A stretch of 64,000 nucleotides of DNA from positions 372,501 through 436,500 of the forward strand of contig JABMCL010001376.1 of the NCBI GenBank assembly GCA_018857735.1, given 5' to 3'. The notes beneath the pieces were generated by a model, which had not been told where the DNA came from, made no database searches, and saw only the letters and a list, made by a program, of their open reading frames with translations. Shown one piece after another: positions 36,172 to 46,755 of this stretch. The position numbers were made by a program, and so were the translations under genes. The stretch is from Alviniconcha marisindica (lineage: Eukaryota; Mollusca; Gastropoda; Provannidae). Position 1 is the first letter of the stretch; each line of letters begins with the position of its first letter.

Positions 36172-39100
36172 TCATATTACTGAGTCCCCTGCAGTCAGTT
36201 CATTCTGTGTGTCTGGTAAATCGAGTTCCTGCACTTTCGCTTTATGGATCACATAATGCTTGCTGACATACAGCTTGGCTATTGCAAGCAGAAACAGAAA
36301 GACCAGCAGGCAAAGAATGGACTCTGCAAAGAGTAAGTAACAGAACCACATAGGTGTGAACTCCTGCATGAGGTACCCGATTATGACTGGATTGACCATG
36401 CCACTGGCTGCTGATGCAACTATAACTACCGAGACCATTCGACCAGTGACTCGCACCAACTCTGCTTCCATCCACATAAAAATGGAGGCAAAGATGGGTC
36501 CCATGGACAGTGAGCTCGCCACTGTACACACCCACACACCAGCGTCTATTGCATGACCAGCAAACAGAAGAAAACCTAAGATGGAGAGAACTGTTGCCAA
36601 AGAGCACAAAACGAGAATTTGAGCCGAGCTGAGGAAACGGACGACAAATATGCAAAGGAAGCGACCAATTGCAAATGAGGCCCAATACACGGATGACATC
36701 TGAGCCCCAGTCGACTTGCTCCAGTGCAGCTGCTTGACCACAAAAACCACCAGGTAGGGTGCAAAGGTGTCAGCAATGCCACAGTGAAGAAAATAAAAAA
36801 TGCACAGAACAAAGGAGACGAACAGAAACAGTCCTAAAGGTAATGGTTGCTTCGCTTCGTCTGTTTCGTGTTTTTGCTCCTGTCTCCTCTTTTGATGTCT
36901 CTCACTGAGGAATTCCACAGTCAGTGGAATTGCAACAAGCAAAATAAGGGTTCCGCTTATGAGGAACGCATAGTGAACAGTTGTGGTGAGAGGCAAAGCG
37001 TGCGTAGTGGAGTTTTGTGTTGTATTCAACATCTTAATAGTTCCGTGAGTTTGGCTGACAACAGTGGTCATGGCGGTTGCATTGCTCAGAAAAGGTGCTG
37101 AGGTGCTGGAAGCATTAGCCTTTTCGGCCTCTGGGATTGGTGTCAGAAATGGCTCGGTAAGCAAGGGGGCAATGACAGCACCAAATGCGTAGTTGAATTG
37201 TAGAAACTGCATTGCCACGTCTCCATCCTTGCCCCACATGCGCGCCACTTCAGCCAACCCAACTGAAACACAGTGTATAAACCCAATACAGTACAATACA
37301 AAACATTTTTGTTGCATGCTGAAGTCCAGAAATTTGCCATCTGGCCCATCAACTGCATAAAACATCAAGCGAACATATCACAGCACTACATTCATGAGAC
37401 ATTTTAACAGAAGCCATAAAACACTAGGACACACCTCAAAAATAAAACACTGCACAAGCACTTTAGCAAATGATTTAAACAGAAACTTCCTGCTACCATT
37501 AGTAACCTCTAGTTCTGAAAGATTTGAGCCTTTTGTGGTCTTTGCAGAAGCTAAATTTGCAGACAACAATAAGGGTGGAATCCCACCCATGAAGTTGCTG
37601 CCTGACTCTGTCTAAACCTCTCCGTTATATATGGTTACTGCTGAAACAGTTTGAAGAATGTAGAAATGTATATATACTTTACAGTGACATTGACAGTTAT
37701 GGTACTGGTGTTCCAATAGCACAGACAACTTTGTTATTTCACATATTTATGCCCCCTCTAGACCTCTTAGTGCTGAGCTTGAGTGTTTTGGTTTCGATGA
37801 CCAACTTGAATGAGAGCAGAAACAAATCTTGTTTCTGACACGAGGAAATCTCAGATGATGAGGAAGAAGACTAAAAACCTACCTGTATCGATCCCTCCGT
37901 AAGAAGACTGAAAACTAACCTGTATCGATCCCTCCAGCAAAGAGAGATGCCACAAAATGAATAGCCACCATCAGAGCATATGGCGAACACCAAGGTATAG
38001 CCACTGTGGTGACTGCCAGCCCCACCACAGTCAGCAGCATGAGCAGCAACTTGTTGACTTTGTTGTACACCATGCCTGCTACCAGCGAGCCCACCAGGTA
38101 GCCCACAGAGGTTGCGGTGAAGAAGAAGGAGGCTGCCTTCACATCTGTGTGAGTGATGATCTGAAGGTCCAGGAAGGCTGGACCTTGCTGACCAATAGCA
38201 AAGCCCTGGAAAATGATCACTCAGAAGGATAAGCATTTTGGGTTGTTGGTCTCACATCGGGTTTAACCTTCTACGTCTGGTTTAACCTTCTGCACCATGC
38301 AATCCTAGTCCGGCTGTTTTTATTTAACCAAGCGTATTAGCTTACACTGGGATTTACTCCCTTTTTTCCTGTGAAAAACTGGTGCTATGTTCTTAGACCA
38401 TCTGCTTTTATTTTCAAAACCTGTCACAGCTGAAAATTGTAGAGTGACTAATATTTCATATGAAAATCAATAGATCAAATTTCCAGACAGATGCTAAAGT
38501 CATTTTGCAGGACTCATACAATCATATTTACCTGAAGAAAAAAAGGGGGGGGGGGGGGGGGGGGGGGGGGAGGCATATAAAATAACAAATTGACATTTAC
38601 AATCTGTGTGTGACATCAGGTTTGTGGTAAACTGTTCAAAATATTTGTGAACTTATTTACATGAACTGTTTAGTTTTGTCTTCCTCCCCCCCCCCCCCCC
38701 CCCCCCACTCTCTCACTAATGATAGATTAGAAAATGTGTACATGTATAATTTGATCTAGAGTAGTCCCTTGTTTGGGTGAGGGCTGGATGTAAAAAAAGC
38801 ATACATGCTTGTCTATTACCCTCGTAAACAAAGAATTTTATCTTATCTCTCCTCCTCCTTGTTGATGGCAGTGACCACCTCCCACAGTCCCCTAAACAAG
38901 TTAACTGCCAGTAAATTGCTACTACAACATTTCCAGTGGCAGCACACTGCAGAACCAGCTAAACTGGCCCACCCTACAACACGGGCAAAGGATGGCAAGA
39001 CTTGCATGCCACAATGTAGAAAGTCAAGTCAGCCTGGTCTGCATTAATGTAGATAATCAGTAGCAAACTACAGCCACTCCCAGAACATCAACACTGAGCA

Positions 39101-40283
39101 ACAACCAACAATTCAAATGGCTTTAACAGTGACCACAGCACATTCCTCCTTGGAACTGTTAAAGAATGGAACAAGTTGATGTGGCACCCACACACCAAGT
39201 GACGCTTTTTGTGTGTGTTTGTTAATTAAGGGCCTGCTGAAGAACACCACCTTCCCCCACCCCCCATGTAACAGAAAACCAGCCCCCCCCCCCCCCCCCC
39301 CCCCCCTTTGTGCACTGAAGTTCTGCTGGGGTAACCGTTTTTAAATATATACAACAGAAAACAAATTGTGCATGTGTATTCACTTATTGCTTCGGTGTAT
39401 AATACATGTTTTCTTGCCTGACCGGTATGATTGGCCCAAACAATTTATTTAGTTTTTGTTCTGACTGATGAAAAGTTGGATACAGAGTCAGCTGTCCACA
39501 ACAGTCATACCAGGATAATCATGTGCATAGTTTTGACTGATGAAAAGTTGGATACAGAGTCAGCTGTCCACAACAGTCATACCAGGGTAATCATGTGCAT
39601 AGTTTTGACTGGTAAAAAGTTGGATACAGAGTCAGCTGTCCGCAGCAGTCATACCAGGATAATCATGTGCATAGTTTTGACTGATAAAAAGTTGGATACA
39701 GAGTCAGCTGTCTGCAGCAGTCATACCAGGATAATCATGTGCATAGCTTTGACTGATGAAAAAGTTGGATACAGAGTCAGCTCTCCACGACAGTCATACC
39801 AGGATGAACATGTGTATAAATTCTGTTAATTCTGAGCAAACCACTGCTTGACATTTTAACCGCTTCACTGCCATGAAGTCTCTTGAAAACGATCAATAAA
39901 AGTGCAAAATTTGAAACCCTGAAGCCATTTTGTTTTCTTTTTCATACTGGCATGTGAAAGGATTTTCATCAAAACGCATAGCATTGAAAGTAGATGTATT
40001 ATAGGACCGGAAAATATACTGTTTGCAGGCATGTCCAGGCATCTTTCAGTCTAGAAATTTTACAGGCTGGAGCAGTGAAGGGGTTAAGCTGCGTACTTAC
40101 CAAAGCTTGAAAGGAGGCTCCTACCCACAGAGTTTTAATCAGTTTTCTTCTGTACTCTCTGTTTTTCCATCTCTCCTTAAAAGTTTGATGACCAGTGTTG
40201 ACTTCACCTATACCCGCCTCCTCTCTGTGGTTTTCTTCACCTCGAAGGGGAACAGCTGTTCCATCAGAGTTCTCATCAGCCAT
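36172..40283 (-). CDS. Sodium-dependent glucose transporter 1-like (MFSD4B-like), paralogue A
   Basis: Three exons, 40283-40101, 38205-37920 and 37262-36172, join in phases 0 and 1 to 519 codons plus stop, the usual length for the family. It is a major-facilitator protein: GFAIGQQGPAFLDL begins the first helices, SVGYLVGSLVAGMV is an MFS loop region, GGIDTVGLAEVARMWGK corresponds to the DTGGN..IWG segment of NaGLT1. A large outer loop carries several N-x-S/T sites (NASS, NATA, NTTQ, NSTT). Predicted role is plasma-membrane Na+-coupled glucose or related-solute uptake; the substrate is inferred from the family. Its exon structure matches copy B at 46756-49898. The exon 2 donor is followed by a second donor copy 37 bp on. 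Confidence 0.88.
37878..37925 (-). repeat. Duplicated 5' splice site after MFSD4B-like A exon 2
   Basis: On the minus strand, GGAGGGATCGATACAG|GTTAGT (donor at 37920) is followed 37 bp later by GGAGGGATCGATACAG|GTAGGT (37883). The exon's last 16 bases and donor were copied. Only the first keeps the frame; using the second inserts an immediate TAG. The downstream copy's GTAGGT is a comparable donor. Confidence 0.85.
38545..39305. repeat. Homopolymer G/C tracts, MFSD4B-like A intron 1
   Basis: A run of G at ~38546-38570 and runs of C at ~38686-38706 and ~39283-39306. Such tracts are often mis-sized in assemblies. The rest of intron 38206-40100 is AT-rich without coding signal apart from the 72-bp repeat below. 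Confidence 0.9.
39461..39815. repeat. 72-bp tandem repeat, five copies, periodic open frame
   Basis: Units contain TGACTGATGAAAAGTTGGAT, ACAGAGTCAGCTGTCCACAA and CAGTCATACCAGGATAATCA. The 72-bp length is divisible by three, so an open frame of 24-residue repeats (LTDEKLDTESAV...) arises. I consider it a minisatellite, not a gene: no homology, no splice context. Confidence 0.85.
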
Positions 40284-40364
40284 AACTCTTCAAGCCTGGA
40301 ATATTTAAATAATGGGCGAACATAAACATGATTGCAGAGCAACAGATCAACATTTCTCTTTATA

Positions 40365-40491
40365 ACACACACACACACACACACATGCACACACACACAC
40401 ACACCACACACACACACACATGTACATACGTTGGAGTTCTGCGGTGCATTAATGTATCATCTCCAGTCACACACACACACACGTCTCACAT

Positions 40492-40544
<53 letters not shown>

Positions 40545-40935
40545 CACACAAGCAGAAACACAGTACACTATCACAATCTCCTATGTGCATTAATGGGACT
40601 TTTCAGCATACTTACTGTAGCCTGTTTTAGCCAAATTTGTCCAAATTAAGAATACACTGGGTTCAGTCCTGTTTCATGATGTAATACTGGGATCAACGGT
40701 CATCTTTATAATGTGACTATTTTCACACACACACACACAGGTTCACACACACACACACACACAGGTTCACACACACACGCAGGTTCACACGCACACACAC
40801 ACACACACACATACTTACACAGTCACACAAGAGTACACACAGTACACTGTCACAATCTTCTGGTGCATTAATGTAACATCTCTAGTCACACACACACACA
40901 CACATCTCTCTCTCTCACACACACAGTCACACAAG
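40365..40935. repeat. (CA)n microsatellites within a duplicated segment
   Basis: Several CA blocks around a repeated segment (TACACTATCACAATCT, CTATGTGCATTAATG, TTACTGTAGCCTGTTTTAGCC at ~40560-40640; similar at ~40850-41040), so the locus has a two- to three-fold local duplication. Confidence 0.9.
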
Positions 40936-41317
40936 TAGAAATACAGTACACTATCACAATCTTCTATGTGCATTAATGTGACTTTCCATGATACTTACTG
41001 CAGCCTGTTTTAGCCAAATTTAGAATATGATGGATTCAGTCCTGTTCCATGATGTAAGACTGGGAAATTCTTAGGCAAAGAGCTTCTCACTGGAATTCTC
41101 TCATTTCCCAGTTCAGTTGACTATGCTGAAAATTAGCAGCCTTCAAAGTTCCCCATTTGCAGGGAATCTTGCACAACAACATGCAGGGGGAAAAATGACA
41201 TGCACAAATTTTCAAGTGTAGGCACAACAGCATGAACCTCTGGGCTTAAGCAGAGAACTTGCTTTAAGAAGAAAGGAAATGCACATTAAGGTAGATCTGA
41301 TTTCTATGCTATGCAAT

Positions 41318-41346
41318 CACCCCCCCCCCCCCCCCCCCCCCCCCAC
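41318..41346. repeat. Poly-C tract
   Basis: A run of about 24 C bases followed by CACCCACCC. Confidence 0.9.
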
Positions 41347-41902
41347 CCACCCAACCAGACCACAGGCACATGACCAGAATTAAAAGGTTAGTTAGTGTAA
41401 GCAAGGTTATTAACATTCATGCAGAACTGAAACATTGAGATTCCTTGTGCTGTTGGCCGACTGATTAGAGTGAATGCAGGTGGACTTCAGCTGATAAGCT
41501 GAGGACACTGGGCGGTCAAGGAAACCTACTTCAGGGCACACTGATAACGGCCCATACAGGTATCGGCTGTGTGTTACCGGATCAGTTTCAAAAATGTATT
41601 TGTGTTTCCATGCGTTCATTTTCAACATATTTCTTGATTAGGGTTTTGTTTGCTGAAGTATTAAATACATATTTTAAAATGATACAGCACTGTGAGTGGA
41701 AGCTTCTGTCCAGACTGAGATTCTGTCCTACCTTTTATTATTCAAATCCTGTGACTATACCTTCTGTCTTCCTGCTTGTGTTAAGTGTGTCTGTGTCTGA
41801 TGGTCATGTTGTGAAATACAACCCTTGCCAAGTTGTTACAAACGGATGGAATGATGAATTGTTAAATCTTGATTTCATTGTAGTTGTTTCAGTGTAGTTA
41901 CA

Positions 41903-41904
<2 letters not shown>

Positions 41905-41950
<46 letters not shown>
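41905..41950. repeat. (CA)n microsatellite
   Basis: CA run in intergenic sequence between the two transporter genes. 41000-43360 shows no gene; minor CA runs at 42298-42365 and 42903-42920. Confidence 0.9.
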
Positions 41951-41951
<1 letters not shown>

Positions 41952-42454
41952 TACCAGCAGAGTAACTGTTCACACATATAAACTCTCTCTCTCACACTCA
42001 ATATGTTAAGAGTCTGACATAAAAGGACAGCACATGACTGAACACAGTTCATTTTTAGGTTGAGATTTATTGATCATCACCCACCTGATTAGCTTGATTA
42101 ATCATGCACTGTTGTAAAGATATTTAAAATCACAAAATCAGTTCACTGTATATGTATAAATGCCCTCCATGGTAGACGTGCTACTTTGACTTAGCTTTTC
42201 TCCTTGTGTGTACGTGCAGGGAGTTTGATTCTTACAGTTGCTTTGTAAGTACAGGCTTTACCCAAACCTTTCTTTCTCTCTCAGACTCTTTTTCTTTCAC
42301 ACACACACATACAAACCAAAACAAATGTGCGTGCACACAGGCACACACACACACACACACACACTGAAATATAAAAGATGATGAAGTGGTGAAATACACA
42401 ATCACCAGGCAGTGCACAGCCTCATCTTGCTGCACAGTTTGGACCCACTCAGTG

Positions 42455-42635
42455 CTGCAAATACATGTAACATTTTTGACTCGCACAAACCAACCTGTTA
42501 CAGTCTGCTGTAGAGACTGCAAATACATTAACAATTCTGACTCGCACAAACCTGTTACAGTCTGCTGTAGAGACTGCAAATACATTAACAATTCTGACTC
42601 GCACAAACCTGTTACAGTCTGCTGTAGAGACCTTT
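42455..42635. repeat. 57-bp tandem repeat, three copies
   Basis: CTGCAAATACATTAACAATT, CTGACTCGCACAAACC and TGTTACAGTCTGCTGTAGAG repeated, first copy diverged. Confidence 0.9.
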
Positions 42636-43369
42636 AGCTTTCAGCCATTCCATGATGGTTGTTATCTGCACATGGTAATTATGCCACATGTAATAATGGC
42701 ATGCTCCCGCTGGCCTATCCACCCTGCACGTCTCAACAGGAAAGTTGGTGCATCTACAAAACTGACCTTTCAAGAGCTGAAGTGATTTTCCAGTGTGGAA
42801 CAGTCTCCACATTTACAGTTGCTATAGCTTCATCCCAAACAAAGACAATCCATTAGCCTTCTTCCAATTCACCAAACATTTCTTTTGTTTTAATAAACTC
42901 AACACACACACACACACACCAGCAAATTGGTCGATCCCAATGTGCTAGTGTTTAGAGGGTAAAAGTTTAATTTGGTTACTGTCTAGCACACAAGGAAATT
43001 TTAGCTACATATGATTATGAATACTCATGAAATGTTCAGTCTAGTTATATTCAAAACAAACGAAAACACCACTTTTATTAATCAACAGAAACACACACAC
43101 ACTGTACACACTCACATACACACAATGAACACTCACATACACACACTCTGGATAAACATAAAAAGCTGATTTTTACATGTAGACATTTACCCATATCCAT
43201 CCACTGACCAGGTTCACTCCCACTATATATAATGTAAAGCTGTATACATAAAAATAACATGTGCATTCTGCCTGCTAACATTGACCTAGTTAGATTTATG
43301 TCAGTAAACATACACAATTATAATAATGGTCCCCTTCATTTTTTTTGTTTTTTTTTTGCTGCCCCATCA

Positions 43370-43810
43370 TCTGTGCCATCCGCAGAGGCACTGTTTCCAC
43401 AACGCTTAACCTGGCGGCCTCAGCCTCATCCAAAGCTCACTGGGGTCCTGCCGCCAGAGGTCCACAGGAGACATCAGAGCATTGGTGGGCTGCCATCCGA
43501 AGGAGACACAGCACTGCTGCCGAGTCACTTCAGTGGTGATCCGTAGCACCTGTTCTGATTCATCATATGCAGGACACCACCCACCATGGCCCCTACCAAC
43601 GACAGTGTTAGCTAAGTTGCGGAGTCAGATTGAGTGCTCGTCCCCTCTAGCGATCAGACTGCCACAATGTCCCTTCACCAGTCCTCCTTCTGTGGACTCT
43701 CTGCCGTTGCGGGCTTTGACCAGAACTGCCTCAGGCAAGGAGGCAGGAACACAGAGACTGAGGTCACTGTGAGAGCATGGCATAAAAGGCTACAGAAGCT
43801 GAGACTTTTT
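43370..43810. other. GC-richer unidentified block
   Basis: About 440 bp noticeably richer in G+C than its surroundings, preceded by a T-rich tract and CATCCGCAG. Open frames of ~95 codons exist on + but read as low-information Pro/Ser/His-rich sequence, and the end abuts a SINE. Most likely a diverged transposable-element fragment; an exon of an unknown gene cannot be excluded. Confidence 0.3.
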
Positions 43811-43924
43811 TTTATGCAGTGACAGATAAGGATAATATCTGATGATGTTATGGAGGTCCGTTTCGGTTTGAGACTACTTGACAGGTCTGCAGACCATGCC
43901 TACTGTCATAATTTTCCAGGTATT

Positions 43925-44175
43925 AACCAGGCCTGGGAAATGTGACACCTGCAGTGTTGGTCAAGTAATTAGGGCAACACTCTAAAAAACTCATCTGTGA
44001 AGTGGATGAAGCTCGGCTGTGTGGTTCCAGCCTTCCCACTGGGCCCATAGCACTCCCAGCTCTGGGTGGGAGCCGGTCAGGGCTGCAAAATACCAATGAC
44101 TCTGATGGGATTCGAACCAAAGACCTTCTGACCTACAGCGCAAAGCACTAACCATGACGCTACAGGGGCGGGTAA
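43925..44175 (-). mobile_element. tRNA-derived SINE
   Basis: On the minus strand, box A TAGCGTCATGGTTAGTGC (44162-44145) and box B GGTTCGAATCC (44118-44108) sit at tRNA-like spacing, preceded by GCCCCTG. The SINE body continues to roughly 43925. To its 5' side lies a separate repeat, 44176-44235, with GGCACTTAGCGCGACTAACC. It is not a real tRNA gene: no 3' acceptor-stem pairing follows the T arm. Confidence 0.65.
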
Positions 44176-44779
44176 TAATAATGGGCACTTAGCGCGACTA
44201 ACCCATGCTGGCCCTAAGAGCTTACAAATTCTTTTAAGTACATATTTTGACAACAAAGATTCAGTACACAGGTATGTGCACATCCACACACACTCGTGTA
44301 TCTTAGGGCAACTGATGAAATGTTATTTAAAAAGAGAAAGATTTCCAAGGAAGATTTGAAAGAACTGACAGAATAGCCTTAAGTAAGACCTCTCTGTACT
44401 GCTGAACAAAACTGAAGAAACATCAAACCAAGACAAGTTCAACCTTCTGGCTAGAATCAGAAATCCAGCTGGAACATTTGCTATGTCAGGAATCATCCAC
44501 CATGAACACAATTATGTGAACCATGCCAGAGGAATTATGTCTGGAGTATAAGGGCACATCAACTACAGTGGAATACTTGTGACAGAAGACACTGATTTCG
44601 CTAACACAGTTTCAGGTCCAACCCACTTCTTTCCGTAACTGCTTTAGTCAGTTTTGCTGATCACATATGTGGAGATCAATAAGTTAATGATACAACAGCA
44701 AAACACCCATTAACATCAAACACTATGGAATGTTGCTCTTTCAGATTTCTGGTCTTTTCCCTCCCACATGACCGCACAC

Positions 44780-44893
44780 CTGCATGCGTGCGTGTGTTTG
44801 TGTGTGCTTGCATGTGTGTGTGTTCCTCAGTAGCATTGTGTGTGCATGTGCACATGATCCTAACAGTGTGTGTTTGCGTATGTGCATGATCTC

Positions 44894-44931
<38 letters not shown>

Positions 44932-45018
44932 GTGTGTAAGCTTTGTATGCACATGTTTATTACTGTTTTACATTATTACAGAAAAGAGTAATAAACATGT
45001 GCATACGAAGCTTACACA
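44780..45018. repeat. (GT)n microsatellite and adjacent 31-bp hairpin
   Basis: GT-rich sequence 44780-44938 runs into an inverted repeat: arms 44933-44963 and 44988-45018, one mismatch, 24-bp loop, core GCACATGTTTATTAC / GTAATAAACATGTGC. Confidence 0.9.
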
Positions 45019-45415
45019 GGTTTGGTTTGTTTGTTTATATACCATTCATATGTACATCAGTATTTGCACACTGCAGTTTTAAAAAAAGAAAAAAGCTGTA
45101 AAGTGCTTTGAATCTCTGAAAGCACTCTGTAAGGTCCCTATTATTATTATTACTAGTGTTATGAGTACTACAGTATATGAATAACAATTATGAACTTGAA
45201 AAACATCTTGTCACAAACACTGATAATAGCAAAATACACAGCCATGTATATAAATGCAGTAAAAATTAAAGCAGTAAAACATGCACCAACAAAAGTTGAG
45301 TTAAAAAAACTTTAAAATCCATTGATATTTAAATGGCAAGATGACTAAATAGTAATTGTAAACACACCAATTTGTGCACAGATAACTAAGCAGTATATCA
45401 TCAACAACGATCGAT

Positions 45416-45648
45416 GATTCTAAAACATTCAGCTTTTGCAGTAGGTTTGGATTATTGAGTCCAAGGAATCAATGGTAGGTGGTAGATAACAGGAATCAAT
45501 GTTTGGCAGGCCACCGAGGAACACTTTGAAATTCTGTTCCACAGCATCTTACTCATCTCACAAAGAAAGCTGACCAACCAGACTCTTGGACTTCAGTTAT
45601 GCACATCAGTAATCCAAACCAACTGCAAAAGCTGAACATTTCAGAATC
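45416..45648. repeat. Fold-back: 38-bp inverted repeat with ~157-bp loop
   Basis: Arms 45416-45453 and 45611-45648 pair at about 34 of 38 positions (core TTCAGCTTTTGCAGT / ACTGCAAAAGCTGAA). The loop sequence (45495-45605, CCACAGCATCTTACTCATCT) recurs directly at ~46020-46155, so the region has also been duplicated in direct orientation. Confidence 0.8.
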
Positions 45649-45659
45649 AACAAATTGTC

Positions 45660-45850
45660 AGCAATGCATGTGAGGGTGTGGGTGTATGCATGTGTTTGTG
45701 TGTACATGTGCATGTGCACATGAATGTATGCGTGCAGATATGCACAGTGTGTGAGCATGCAAGTGTGAGAGTGTGTGAGTGAGTTTAAGTGTGTGTGTGT
45801 GTGTGTACCTGTGCATGCATGCATGTGTGTATGTGGGTGTGTGTGTATGT
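45660..45850. repeat. (GT)n-rich low-complexity sequence
   Basis: Interrupted GTGTGT/GCATGT runs; reading frames on both strands are artefacts. Confidence 0.85.
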
Positions 45851-46426
45851 TAAGGTACAGTAGCATTAAGTTACATTACCACATGCATATCAATCATCAT
45901 CATCACCGAATGGCACATGTAAAAGAGACTTTATACACATTATCACAACAACAGTGCAAACAATGCCTACCAATTAAAACTGACTCTGACTGTTATCCAG
46001 TGATGACTGCACAGGTAACAGGAATCAATGGTAGGTGAACACATCACTGTTTAGGCTGGTCACCAAGGAATCTTTTCAAATTCAGTTTCACAGCATCTTA
46101 CTCATTTCACAACAGACAATGACTAACCTGATTTTTGGACTTAAAATAAGCACAATGTAAGAGTGACAAGTGACTCCCACTTTAAAATATATCCTCAAAA
46201 ATCAGAGGGCAAAATTGATACGACTGCTGGTGAGAAGAACAAGCGGTAAAAAAACGCAGAAAATGTACTCACCAAAAAAAAGGCAAGTCATGGATTAAAA
46301 AAACAAACACTTGGACATTTTGACAAAAATGTCTTCATCAGCGAAAACCTGTAAATATAACTAACTGATACTAATGCAGAAGAAAGATAGAAAAAAGATG
46401 AAGAAAAAAACAGACCAGTACTGACC

Positions 46427-46602
46427 AATCAAAACACAAGGGAGTTAATTAGCGCTCGATATACATAACACAAATTGGTGGAGTTTATGTACCTTGTATT
46501 TACACACATGCCAGGTGAGAGCTACCATAGGCGACTCAGGTCTTTGCTGTTGTATTTGTGTTATGTATATCGAGCGCTAATTAACTCCCTTGTGTGTTGA
46601 TT
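46427..46602. mobile_element. 176-bp element with 48-bp near-perfect inverted repeats
   Basis: Arms 46427-46474 and 46555-46602 match at 47 of 48 positions (core AGCGCTCGATATACATAACA and its complement) around an 80-bp centre. The centre plus right arm match a dispersed copy at 17953-18080. MITE-like shape, but no clear target duplication was found. Confidence 0.7.
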
Positions 46603-46718
46603 CTGCACAAGCACTCTGGGCCTCGTTGTGTTTCAGATTTATTCAGTCCTGTCCAATGTTGTGTGCACAACATTATACTTTCAATCTCTCATCTTCAAAG
46701 CCCAAGTCGCTTTAACTC

Positions 46719-46724
46719 TTTATT
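46719..46724 (-). terminator. Candidate poly(A) signal of MFSD4B-like B
   Basis: AATAAA on the minus strand about 32 bp after the stop codon, giving a very short 3' UTR if used. Confidence 0.4.
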
Positions 46725-46755
46725 TCTGAATTAAAAAGCTTGTTCTTACTGCTTC

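Noticed and set aside
36242..36685. A 147-codon minus-strand frame
   Set aside because: Shadow frame inside MFSD4B-like A exon 3.
39431..39829. A 132-codon frame of 24-residue repeats
   Set aside because: Arises because the minisatellite unit is 72 bp; no start context, splice sites or homologue.
43259..43822. Possible exon(s) with 62-96 codon frames
   Set aside because: No homology, frames disagree, and the block borders repeats; listed only as an unidentified block.
44105..44175. tRNA gene on the minus strand
   Set aside because: Good box A and box B but no closing acceptor stem and a non-tRNA body follows; a SINE head explains it.
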